64,000 bases of DNA. Origin: Endomychus coccineus (taxonomy: Eukaryota; Arthropoda; Insecta; Coleoptera; Endomychidae). Positions 54,890 through 64,000 of the stretch are shown piece by piece. Each line of letters begins with the position of its first letter. Position 1 is the stretch's first letter. The position numbers were made by a program, and so were the translations under genes. The DNA lies in the NCBI GenBank assembly GCA_958510875.1, contig OY294068.1, forward strand, positions 83,920,116 through 83,984,115. The letters are read 5' to 3'. The notes under the pieces were generated by a model that was not told the origin of the DNA, did no database searches, and was given only the letters and a program-made list of their open reading frames with translations.

Positions 54890-55570
54890 CTACCTTTGGA
54901 CCAGGAAGTGTGACGTCACTTCCGGTCTGTGCTCCGGTGTTTGTAATTATCAGGTCTCCACTTCCGGTCTGTGCTGGCGATGGGCATCCAGTGTTATCGG
55001 GTAGATAGCTTTATCGGGTAGATAGCGTTATCAGTGATTGTGAGTAACCCGGTCTGGCGATCGGCATCCAGTGTGTGTAATTAGTGTGATCGGGTAGATA
55101 GCGTTATCAGTGATTGCGAGTTTGGTTGTTTGAATTTTATCTAGGTATAATTAGAAATGCTGAGTTTGAAATATTAATCTTATCAATGAGGTTTTCTGGC
55201 AACAACAAGTCGTAACTTGTAGATTGTGTGGTAGATAATACAGGGATTGTATTCAATTTTAGAAGGAAACAGATAACACATTGTTTTGCAACTAACTGAT
55301 TGTATGCGGTTGATATTTTATCTACGAGAAACGCTTAGTTTGAAATATTAATCTTATCAATGAGGTTTCCTGTCAACAACAAAATGAAAACGTAAACTGT
55401 TTCCTGTGCTGATATTGATAACTTAGCAAATTTGCCTGGGAATGTGTCACGTAGGCAACTGTAGGAATCGCGCGCAGCGTTGATAAGAAGGTGGAAATGG
55501 TATTGTCTCGAATATAATTTAATCATTCCACATTTGATTCTCTAACGAGCAACTCGTATTTTTTGTGTGG
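54890..55570. repeat. Repeat-rich left end of element 2
   Basis: CACTTCCGGTCTGTGCT occurs twice (54919, 54959), GATCGGGTAGATAGCGTTATC-type words occur three to four times (54996-55120), and a 50-bp segment beginning TTTGAAATATTAATCTTATC is repeated 172 bp apart (55165, 55338). No gene is present. Confidence 0.75.
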
Positions 55571-55653
55571 TGCAATTTGAGGTGAGTCTATATTATTATT
55601 ATTATTTGATTAAGAAAACTCTCATTTCAAGTTGAAATATTTCAAATTAACTT

Positions 55654-56628
55654 CAAATGAATATGATTCGTATGATAATAAACTCGATTAAGGGAACTTC
55701 TATTTCAAATTGGTACATTTCAAATGAACTTCATGTCAACAAGCTAGCTCTTCACTTAAATTCACACCGATTATTACATTTACTTACTATTGTACACTCA
55801 GATTCACACCGATCATTACATTTACTAACTATTGTTTTCTCGATCGATGTTTTGGAAATATACCGAATTCTTTTGAGTAATATTTATCCTTGTTATAGTT
55901 CAAATGCATATGATAATGAACTCGATTTAGGGAACTTTTATTTCAAATTGGTACATTTCAAATTAATTTCATGTCAACAAGCTAGCTCTCCACTTGGATT
56001 CACACCGATTATTACAATTACTTACTATTGTACACTCAGATTCACACCGATTATTACATTTACTAACTATTGTTTCTTCGATCGATGTTTTGGAAATATA
56101 CCGAATTCTTTTGAGTAATATTTATCCATATTATAGTTCAAATGAATATGATTCATATGATAATAAACTCGATTCAGGGGACTTTTATTTCAAATTGGTA
56201 CATTTCAAATTAACTTCATGTCAACAAGCTAGCTCTTCACTTAAATTCACACCGATTATTAAATTTACTCACTATTGTACACTCAGATTCACACCGATTA
56301 TTACATTTACTAACTATTGTTTTCTCGATCGATGTTTTGGAAATATACCGAATTCTTTTGAGTAATATTTATCCTTGTTATAGTTCAAATGCATATGATT
56401 CGTATGATAATAAACTCGATTTAGGGAACTTTTATTTCAAATTGGTACATTTCAAATTAACTTCCTGTCAACAAGCTAGCTCTTCACTTGAATTCAAACC
56501 GATTATTACATTTACTTACTATTGTACACTCAGATTCACACCGATTATTACATTTACTAACTATTGTTTTCTCGATCGATGTTTTGGAAATATACCGAAT
56601 TCTTTCGAGTAATATTTATCCATGTTAT
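55654..56628 (+). repeat. Four tandem copies of a 240-bp repeat
   Basis: Copies begin near 55654, 55900, 56138 and 56383, each with TTCAAATG(A/C)ATATGAT, GTCAACAAGCTAGCTCT, CACACCGATTATTACATTTA and TTTTGGAAATATACCGAATT. They differ by a few percent, with one 10-bp deletion. Open frames through them are artefacts of repetition. The last copy ends just before the OB-like gene, so the repeat unit may contain its promoter or an origin. Confidence 0.9.
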
Positions 56629-56644
56629 AGATATTCATATCATA

Positions 56645-56950
56645 ATGAGCATGGAAGCATTAAACTCGTGTTCTCTATTACAGAGATTACCTCCGAAAAA
56701 AGTTAACCAGCTCGAAGGAGGTAAAGTTTATAAGATAACTAATGCAAAAATTGTCAACACCCGGTTTGGAGAATCTGTGCTAGCAGAGATTGACGATTTC
56801 GGTGTTTTCCTCCCAAAACGTCTAACACCACTACTCAAACCTCTGTTGGATCGCATCAATGAAAAACAATGTATAGGACTGATTTATAGAGGAGAGGAAC
56901 ATTTTGGGAAATCGAATCCAGCAGCAAAAATCGAGTTCCGAGAGATATAG
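56645..56950 (+). CDS. Small OB-like protein next to DNA polymerase (101 aa)
   Basis: The ATG at 56645 (MSMEALNSCSLLQRLPPKK) is the first after the repeat array; an upstream extension would lie in repeat sequence. The body reads LEGGKVYKITNAKIVNTRFG, SVLAEIDDFGVFLPKRLTPL, CIGLIYRG and KSNPAAKIEF. The alternating strand pattern with VYKI ... FG-x-x-x-L-A-x-I ... VFLPKR is shared by small proteins I associate with Polinton-like loci in insects and suggests an OB-type fold. A single-stranded DNA-binding role in replication is inferred, not shown. The frame is intact and shares orientation with the polymerase that follows. Confidence 0.5.
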   Translation: MSMEALNSCSLLQRLPPKKVNQLEGGKVYKITNAKIVNTRFGESVLAEIDDFGVFLPKRLTPLLKPLLDRINEKQCIGLIYRGEEHFGKSNPAAKIEFREI

Positions 56951-57559
56951 AGAGGATTCGCAGACTTTATAATATTCATTAAAAAAAACAAAGTGGTGGG
57001 TGTAAGGTAAAATTTTTGTTCCATTATTATCATGAACTCTATTCCAAAGATTAGCACCGAAATTGTTAAAATTATCGATCAGGCTCAAAAAGATTTGTAT
57101 TAGTCAAAATTTTCCCCTCAAGAAACAACGAAATGGATAGATTTTTGTACGAAATATATCCGTAATTTCTCGAGACATTTGATGAAAGATGATTCGAATT
57201 TAGCTAATAAGAATCAACTTCATACAAATATCGGTCGTATAAAGCGTTTTAAAATTTCATTACAAATTAGAAATAAATCATATATATGAAATAAGAATCA
57301 GATGGGAGGATGGACAGTCTGCGTTTAAATGTAGAATAAGAACCGGATTGATTATCAATATTTCGCATTTAGACCCAATTAATTTTTATATGATGCTTTT
57401 CATCTTTTCAATACTAGAATCTCCAAAATCCTTCATGAATATAATTTCATTAAAGTTAACTCAACATTTTGTGGCGAGTACATTAAAGGGAACGTTAACG
57501 ATGAACTTATTCAGAAAGATTTCAAATATTTTCATACACGATCAATAAGAATAGATAAT

Positions 57560-60500
57560 ACAAACGAATTTATTAGAATGGCATGAAGATAATATTATTG
57601 AGAAACTTTCTACAAAATTAGAAGAATTCCAAGAGAAAGTTTCAAATTGGAGTCTCAGAATTATAGTAAGTCTGCAAATAAATATCAATAAACACGAAGT
57701 AATAAATTCAGGATCTTCATATATAGTTCTTCCTAAAGAAATTGCGAATAAACATGCTGTTATCAATGTTAAAAATTATGATGAGTATCGTTTTGCTTGG
57801 GCAGTAACAGCTGGATAACACCCTGCTACTACACATTCAGATAGAATCACTTCATATCCTCATTTTAGTACTGTTTTACTATATTTACAAAATTTAACTT
57901 TCCCGATGTCTATTTCACAAATCCATTTATTCGAGAAGCTGAATAATATAAGCATACACGTTTTTGTGTTAGAATTATGTGATAAAACAGATGGTGCTGC
58001 AGATAAGGAAAAATTAAAGGTTCTTCCTGCATATCTATCAAAAAATAAACTAGAAACGCACTTTAATTTGTTGTTGATTCAGGATAAATATTATCGCGAT
58101 GTAGAATCTTCAGATACTTCGAATTTTGTTGATCCAATAGTTAAATTTCATTATTGCTTGATTAAAAATTTAGCTCGACTTATTAATTCACAAATTACTA
58201 CTAAGCATAAAACTTATTTATGTGAACGTTGTTTGAATAATTTCTGGAGTGAGATCAAGTATATAATCATATCCAGGATTGTGGTAAGATGAATACATGT
58301 AAAATAAAATTCCCTAAAGAAGATCATTTAGTTTTCAAGAATTATTCAAATAAAATTCCAATGCCATTTGTGATTTATTTCGATTTTGAGGCTCTATTGC
58401 TACCAATCCAAAACTGTTCTCCATCAAATTCCGCTTCATACATCAATCGAAAACAATTACATGAAGCTTACAGTGTGGGCTATTATCTGAAATGTTATTT
58501 CGATGATTCCATTTCGAAATATGATAGTTATAGAGGTTCAGAACCAGCCAAATGGTTAACCGAACAATTAGACAAAATTATATTCATAGAGAAAAAATTG
58601 AAGTGTAACATACCTATGAGTTTGAGTGCGGTTGATTTATCATCCATAATGAGGGAAACTAAATGTCTCATTTGTGAATAATGTTTTACCGATGGGGACA
58701 TACGTATAAGAGACCACTGTCATTTCACTGGGGTTTTTCGCGGCTTAGCACACCAACATTTTAATTTGCAATATAATCATAAATTTGTAGTGCTTGTTTT
58801 AGCTCATAATCTATCTGGGTATGATATGTTCCTATTGATACGAGATTTAGCTAAAGCGAACAAACAGAACATTCAAGTACTACCAATCAATAAAGAAAAA
58901 TATAAAAGTTTTACTAGAGGTTCCTTCAATTTCCCCAGTTAAATTCCGTTTTATCGATTCATGTAGATTTTTGAATACATCACTAAATGAGTTGGTGTCC
59001 TTTTTGAATGTTGATCAATTGCAAATTTTGAAGCGTGAATATAATCATTTGACAAACGATCAGTTCAAATTATTAACCCGTAAGGGGGTTTTTCCATATG
59101 AATATTTAGATAGTTGGAATAAATTGAGCGAACCAAATTTACCACCAATCGAAAATTTTTATAATAAATTGAAAGATGAATCAATAAGTGGAGGGGACTA
59201 TGAACATGCTCAAAATGTTTGGCAAACATTTAATTGTAGTAATTTAGGTGAGTATTCCGATTTATACTTGAAAACCGATGTTTTGCTGTTGGCAGATGTT
59301 TTTGAAAATTTCAGAGCCAAATGTTTAGAGATATATAAACTTGATCCTACGTATAATTTCACTTTACCTGGCTTTTCATGGGAGTGTATGTTGAAATATA
59401 CAAATGTTTCTGTCCAGTTTCTAAAAGATATAGATATGATTATGTTTATAGAAAGGGGGATACGAGGAGGTGTTAGTCAATGTAGCAATTGATTCGCTGC
59501 TGCTAATAATAAGTATATGAAAGATTATAATTCACAAGAGGAAAGTAGCTATCTCATGTATATTGATGTTTGTAATTCATATGGGTGGGCTATGGCGCAA
59601 TATTCACCTTATGATAACTTTGTATGGTATGATGATCTTAACATCGATGTAAGAGACAATTCGGATGAAAGTCCTGTTGGATATATTCTAGAAGTAGATC
59701 TAGAATACCCTCAGAAATTACATGACACCCACAAAGACTCACCGCTATATCCATTGCAATCTACACCTCCCAATGCTAAACAAGCCAAATTATTATCGAC
59801 GTTATACAATAAATCTAAATATATAATTCATTATAGGAATTTGAAACAAAGTTTAGCGTTGGGGATGGTGTTGAAGAAGGTACATAGAATCCTTCAGTTT
59901 AGCCAATCCAATTGGTTGAAAGCTTATATCGATTAAAATACACGATTACGTGCAGCTGCAAAGAATAAATTCGAGGCTCTTTTCTAACTCATTATGAATG
60001 CAATATTTGGGAAATCGATGGAGAACGTAAGTAAGCATCGGAGCGTTAAATTAGTTAATAAATGGTATGGACCATCTGGAGCTCGCTACTATATCTCGCG
60101 GCCGAATTCCAATAGTAATAAAATTTTTGATGAAAATTTGATAGCAATCGAGCAAAACAAACTAGAAATATTATTTAATAAACCAATTTATATAGGAATG
60201 GCAATTTTGGATATTTCAAAAACTTGTGTGTTTGATTTTCATTATTACATTATGCTTAAAATATATAAAGATCCTGGAGCGATAAGGCTGTGTTATACAG
60301 ATACTGATAGTTTGATCTATCATATGATAACAGACGATGATATTTATGAGACCATTATGAAGAAAAACGTTCAAAAATTTGACACTAGCGATTATGCATT
60401 AGATATTATTTTTGAAATTCCACCTATTACCAAGAAAGTGGTCGGATTAATGAAGGATAAGAACAGAGGACATATAATGACAAAGTTCATCGGTTCACGC

Positions 60501-60785
60501 TCTAAGATGTACAGTTATAAGGTGGAAGGGAAAGAACCCGTTAAAAAAGCTAAAGGTATCAGAGATTCGGTTTTGAAATATTCTATAACTTTTGAGGATT
60601 GTGTTAAATGTCTTGAAGAAGAAATCGAGATATATAGAATCCAAAAATCTATCAGATCTTTCAACTTTAACCTCTACACTATAGAACAAAATAAAATTGC
60701 CCTCAGCCCTTTTGACAACAAGAGGTTCCTGATAAAGAATAGAACAAACACCTCACCTTATGGACACTATTCACTATTATCTTAA
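57560..60785 (+). pseudogene. Protein-primed type family B DNA polymerase, broken
   Basis: Fragments in several frames follow the Polinton polymerase order. The N-terminal part is at 57560-57820 and 57906-58258 (with YLCERCLNNF, a Cys pair). Exonuclease motif I is FVIYFDFEALL at 58365-58397, motif II LAHNLSGYDMFLLIRDL at about 58800 and motif III YSDLYLKTDVLLL at about 59255. Polymerase motif A is YLMYIDVCNSYGWAM at about 59550, motif B MNAIFGKSMENV at 59994 and motif C CYTDTDSLIY at about 60290. Breaks include in-frame stops (near 57818, 58680, 59490 and 59936) and frame changes near 58260 and 58940. The enzyme would copy the element genome from its terminal protein. Catalytic residues remain, so decay is recent relative to most relics here. 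Confidence 0.85.
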
Positions 60786-61029
60786 TATTTGTTTCGATAT
60801 GTTAATTTTGATATTTGTATTGATATGTTAATTGTAATTGTATTCATATGTTATATACTTGTTTTGATAAAAAACTTTCTATGATGTATGTGTTAATTTT
60901 GATATTTGTATTGATATGCTAATCGTAATTGTATTTGTATTCATATGTTACACACTTGTTTTAATAAAAACTTTCTATGATGTATGTATATGTGTTTTTT
61001 AATGAAAAACAAAAACTGTTGATCATATT
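60786..61029. other. Convergent intergenic spacer
   Basis: A short tandem duplication (GTTTTGATAAAAAACTTTCTATGATGTATG-like, twice) lies between the polymerase and the minus-strand genes, with AATAAA words on both strands; probably the shared 3' region. Confidence 0.5.
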
Positions 61030-61623
61030 TTATTGTTCTGAATCATACAAAACCTTATTTTTATAGTAAAATAACATTTCTTTAAGTGTATTGGTCAATA
61101 AACATTTTGGCGATGAAATATTAATAAAACAATATAAGAGTTCTAATGCACTGGCATGATTCCTCATGCTTTTAATCACATCGATAACATTGTGATAGTA
61201 TGAAGGAAAATCAAATTGTTCGAGAAAAGACACTCGATGTGATAACACTCCATCGTTGATATTGATAATTTCTCGAACATCTCCCTCACACAGCCAAAAA
61301 TGAATACCATGCTTCGTAACTTGGAGTACTTTTTCATTATTGTCCCACACAAGTTGAACTATTTGGCAATATTCATCGGATGCTATGAGGGCAGTATCGA
61401 AATCTGTTTGTAAACTTGAGAAGAAATCTCTGATTTTAGTTCGAAGAATTTCGATGAAGTCATACCATTCCAGCAGTCCAAAGGTGAGTTTACAATTTTG
61501 CGAAGAATGGATAAGTGATATTGTTGGTGCGAAGATTCGACTCAATCCACACTTAATTTCATAACCCCCCTCCAATGGGTATATTGTATTCAACAATGGA
61601 AATTTTTCATCTCGAATTAACAT
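61030..61623 (-). CDS. Conserved Polinton-associated protein of unknown function (197 aa)
   Basis: An intact frame from the ATG at 61623 (MLIRDEKFPLLNTIYPLEGG). Residues 20-60 read YEIKCGLSRIFAPTISLIHS and LTFGLLEWYDFIEILRTKI, a beta-rich module followed by a helix ending F-x-x-L. The pattern 'YEI-x-x-G-x-S ... L-x-F-G-x-x-E-W' recalls small PC4-like single-stranded DNA-binding proteins, but I do not claim homology. The C-terminal half is helical with no visible catalytic signature. It lies downstream of the integrase on the same strand and is convergent with the polymerase. No copy exists in element 1. Confidence 0.5.
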   Translation of the reverse strand: MLIRDEKFPLLNTIYPLEGGYEIKCGLSRIFAPTISLIHSSQNCKLTFGLLEWYDFIEILRTKIRDFFSSLQTDFDTALIASDEYCQIVQLVWDNNEKVLQVTKHGIHFWLCEGDVREIININDGVLSHRVSFLEQFDFPSYYHNVIDVIKSMRNHASALELLYCFINISSPKCLLTNTLKEMLFYYKNKVLYDSEQ

Positions 61624-61763
61624 TTCAAACTCTTAAAACATTCGATCTAACTCGGAACTATTTCCGGATGTACCACTATCTTGGTATGAAAATTTACTAC
61701 AACTGAACTGATTGTTAGAATTTCTCTAACATACACCCTGCAGATCACACACGCATGCGCAGA
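61624..61763. other. Spacer between 197-aa ORF and integrase
   Basis: No gene. Confidence 0.5.
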
Positions 61764-62573
61764 TCATATAATATCACTTCTAGCAATCCAACTTTTCTCC
61801 TTTATTCCCAACCATTTGACGTACATTTTATCACCTTTTTTCCGAAGCACTTTCTCAATCAAAAAGACATCAGGTTGTTTGGTCTTCTGCAATTCTTCCT
61901 CGTAGAAACAAATGCTGATTGGGGAGCTCTTCATATCCTCGAGTAGATACTTGACTGGGTTAGTGATTTTAACTTTTATAATTTTAAAGAGCTCCGCCGA
62001 CCAATTAGGCGTATATGATTTTTCGAAAATATGTTTGGCTTTGAATGGAGCCATATTTATAGTTCTATGTTTACGTTTATTATATTTTTCCGTGATTTCT
62101 TGAAGTATATCAATCCATCTGTATTTTCCTTTCAAACTAAATTGTTTGTAGAGCGCTTCTTTCAAGGTTCGAATAACACGTTCAGCAATGGCGGATTTCT
62201 TCACACTATACGTATTATAATGGTTGATTTTGTGTTTTTTCATCAGCTCTTCAAAATGCTTATTGAAGAATTCTTTACCCTGGTCGCTTTGCAGATTCCT
62301 AGGTTTACGTCCTCGTCCTCCCTCAGTCAATATAGAATTAACTGCTTCCCGAACCTGTTCGGCTGATTTCGTTTTTAATGGACGAGTCCACAGGAATTTC
62401 GAGAAGCAATCGATCATCATCAAAATATACTTGAATCCTCGATTTTCATGAGCATGATTACCCATTTCGGCTAGATCCATCTGCCTCAAGTCATCCAGTC
62501 TTTTCAAAATTGTACGACGACGTTTGAAAATTTTCCGGGCTGGCTTATGAATCTCATCGACAACTTGTTGCAT
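61764..62573 (-). CDS. Polinton integrase (retroviral-type, chromo-like tail)
   Basis: An intact 269-aa frame from the ATG at 62573. The start MQQVVDEIHKPARKIFKRRR is the usual basic leader of these integrases; an N-terminal zinc finger is not evident. The catalytic core has LRQMDLAEM (D33), LQSDQGKEFFNKHF (D97) and KKSAIAERVIRTLKEAL (E131), a DD(33)E arrangement. After it come KYNKRKHRTINMAPFKA and a C-terminal chromo-like strand set, VFLIEKVLRKKGDKMYVKWL followed by SWI, which in relatives binds chromatin. The role is insertion of the linear element into host DNA with a 6-bp duplication. It is the only apparently intact enzyme of element 2 in this window. Confidence 0.9.
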   Translation of the reverse strand: MQQVVDEIHKPARKIFKRRRTILKRLDDLRQMDLAEMGNHAHENRGFKYILMMIDCFSKFLWTRPLKTKSAEQVREAVNSILTEGGRGRKPRNLQSDQGKEFFNKHFEELMKKHKINHYNTYSVKKSAIAERVIRTLKEALYKQFSLKGKYRWIDILQEITEKYNKRKHRTINMAPFKAKHIFEKSYTPNWSAELFKIIKVKITNPVKYLLEDMKSSPISICFYEEELQKTKQPDVFLIEKVLRKKGDKMYVKWLGIKEKSWIARSDII

Positions 62574-62615
62574 CGTTTTTCAATTATGGTCTAGTTAAAA
62601 TTCAGTTTTATCGGT

Positions 62616-63291
62616 TTATTTTATAGGATTTGGAGTTATACGTTTCGGGTTGGTTGATGGGGTGGAGGAGATAGCATCATTTGGTCTTTTCTCTGAGGGT
62701 GTCTTCATACGTTGTTCCAACGCCAGCATCTTACTCATAATATCCTCCTGATGTACATCCATTATGTTATAATCTATAGTGATCTTGTTCAATTTATTAT
62801 TAAGATCACGCAAAATAACGCGTTGACTCTTATGATATGTTTCGAAATTATCAGAGAATTTCTTGAAGATATCGAGTACATAAGCGGTATTCGCTCCAAC
62901 GGTTTCGAGATCCTTATCATTTTTCTTCTTGTATTCATCCAATTCTTTATGTACTCGTAAAGCTAGCATCACTTTGATTTTTGTGCGATTGTATGCTGAT
63001 GGAGAAACTACTCATCTCTCCAATTAATTTCTGAATTTTATGTGAAAAGTCATCGTTAAAGATGCGCTCCAAGTTCTCTCCAATCTTCGCACTCGCATCA
63101 TCGACATGAATCTTGCTTGCAACATCGTTCTTGAATGTGGGCGTTTTCACATTAGAAATTTTCACGTTCTCGATATCTACATCACCATCTGGTGTACGAG
63201 ATAGAACGTGTGAAAACATCGATTGTCGAAGAGCGTTGATGCTGGTTAAACCACCAATCACAGATCTTCGTCCAAACTTATCAAGACTCAT
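62616..63291 (-). pseudogene. Fibre-like coiled-coil protein of element 2, frameshifted
   Basis: The start MSLDKFGRRSVIGG at 63291 and the block VKISNVKTPTFKNDVASKIH parallel the element 1 protein. One frame change near 62960 leads to a long helical region (LRDLNNKLNKITIDYNIMDV, MLALEQRMKTPSEKRP) and the same terminal tail, PKRITPNP. The core is a coiled coil of about 120 residues. Homology to 24264-24920 is clear at both ends but weak in the middle, as expected for fibres. Its stop lies 42 bp before the integrase start. Confidence 0.65.
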
Positions 63292-63325
63292 CGTGTAAAT
63301 GATATGAAACAGTAATGAACACACA

Positions 63326-64000
63326 TTAATATATGATATCGGCTTCTCGAAGCTCATTTAATTTAGCGACTATCTCATTGTCGTGCGATGTATTCCCAGC
63401 TTGTTGAGATGCCATCAAAATACTCAATCGTTCCACAAGTTCGTTTGGACCGTCCCAATACACGTACTCCACTGGTTCATTGTTATATGTCAATTGCATA
63501 CCGCTACCGAGAGCGTCCTCATGAATTAGAGGTCGAATTATTTTAATGTACCTGTATCTTCGAGTTTCAAGCACTATTTCTGTGGGGATTTGTAAAGTTC
63601 AGAATCATCCTGTAATTCATCTTATCTTTCTTGGTGAAATTTCTAGGTTTGTCATAGAATATAAGTTCACACAGACCGACGGTATTTTTGAATTTTCTCC
63701 CTTGTGTCACGATAGTATCTCTATTTTTGAAATCGATTAATTTACTTCCTAGTAACCATGACAACGAACTAGCATCGTAAACTGGGCCATAAACTCTATC
63801 GATTTTTCTACTCACTGACCAATAGTCACCGATATATTTTTGGAATAACTCTGGGTCAGATTCTAATACGTCATAGTCATCATCATCGTTGTCAGACTCT
63901 TCAATAACAGTTTTCATACTTGCATCGCTTACATCCAATACCGTTCCTCTTTCATCTTCCTCCTCTCCCTCATCCTCCTCCTCATCCTCCTCTTCATCCG
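63326..64000 (-). pseudogene. 340-aa Polinton protein homologue, frameshifted and cut by the window end
   Basis: Upper part (from 64000) reads an Asp/Glu-rich run, SDPELFQKYIGDYWSVSRK, LSWLLGSKLIDFKNRDTIV and KNTVGLCELIFYDKPRNF. After a frame change near 63570 comes NNEPVEYVYWDGPNELVERL, GNTSHDNEIVAKLNELREAD. Order and motifs match 24904-25923 of element 1 (VEYVYWD, HNE/DNE-I). The long acidic stretch (63940-64000) is not seen in the element 1 protein. The gene continues beyond the window. Confidence 0.7.

Larger units (their letters stand above)
54877..64000. mobile_element. Polinton/Maverick-like endogenous viral element 2 (left part)
   Basis: The gene set is a small OB-like ORF and type-B DNA polymerase on plus, facing a conserved 197-aa ORF, integrase, fibre-like and 340-aa homologues on minus. 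The left edge is uncertain. A candidate terminus AGTAGATACAG at 54877 resembles the AGTAGATGTG end of element 1 in its first seven bases, and repeat-rich sequence follows it as in element 1's TIR. The element runs beyond the window, where the packaging ATPase and capsid genes would be expected. Confidence 0.75.

Noticed and set aside
55657..56612. Proteins encoded by the 240-bp repeats
   Set aside because: The frames follow the repeat, change between copies and show no domain.

Overview
This window looks like AT-rich nuclear DNA from an arthropod, most likely an insect. The evidence is the split-gene structure, the kinds of transposable element present (Penelope-like, CR1/R1-type LINEs, Gypsy, mariner/Tc1, Crypton-like, Polinton-like), and one animal metabolic exon with a splice donor. 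The species cannot be told from sequence reading alone. Almost everything recognisable is mobile DNA, and most of it is decayed.

Region by region. From 1 to 15 kb lie relics: a Penelope-like GIY-YIG endonuclease, a 1.2-kb inverted-repeat element, LINE 3' fragments, two Crypton-like tyrosine recombinase fragments, and a 223-bp MITE with a clean 6-bp duplication. At 15.3-15.5 kb (minus) is a well-supported first coding exon of cysteine dioxygenase, ending at a GTAAGT donor; I did not find its later exons in the window. From 16 to 18.8 kb are a LINE relic and a possible pogo-like relic.

From 19.94 to 35.38 kb is the centrepiece: a Polinton/Maverick (adintovirus-like) endogenous viral element with about 2.3-kb terminal inverted repeats (TIRs). 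It keeps a capsid module on the minus strand: packaging ATPase, a 340-aa conserved protein, a coiled-coil fibre-like protein, a tiny basic ORF, a minor-capsid-like protein and a major capsid protein. The major capsid gene is cut off at the inner edge of the left TIR. No polymerase or integrase is present. The element also holds about 42 CACGTG palindromes in 0.8 kb, two tRNA-like sequences in each TIR, and a 4.3-kb CR1-like LINE inserted in its non-coding part.

From 36.3 to 47.6 kb is a nested stack. A 5'-truncated LINE (8-bp duplication) sits in the 5' LTR of a Gypsy element, which itself splits a mariner transposase gene into halves 8 kb apart. From 47.6 to 54.8 kb are LINE, MITE and Tc1-like relics.

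From about 54.9 kb to the window end is the left part of a second, different Polinton-like element. It has four copies of a 240-bp repeat, a small OB-like ORF and a broken protein-primed type DNA polymerase B on the plus strand. On the minus strand are a conserved 197-aa ORF, an open DD(33)E integrase with a chromo-like tail, and broken homologues of the fibre and 340-aa proteins of the first element. Together the two elements show most of the Polinton gene set (replication, integration, packaging, capsid), but neither copy is complete here.
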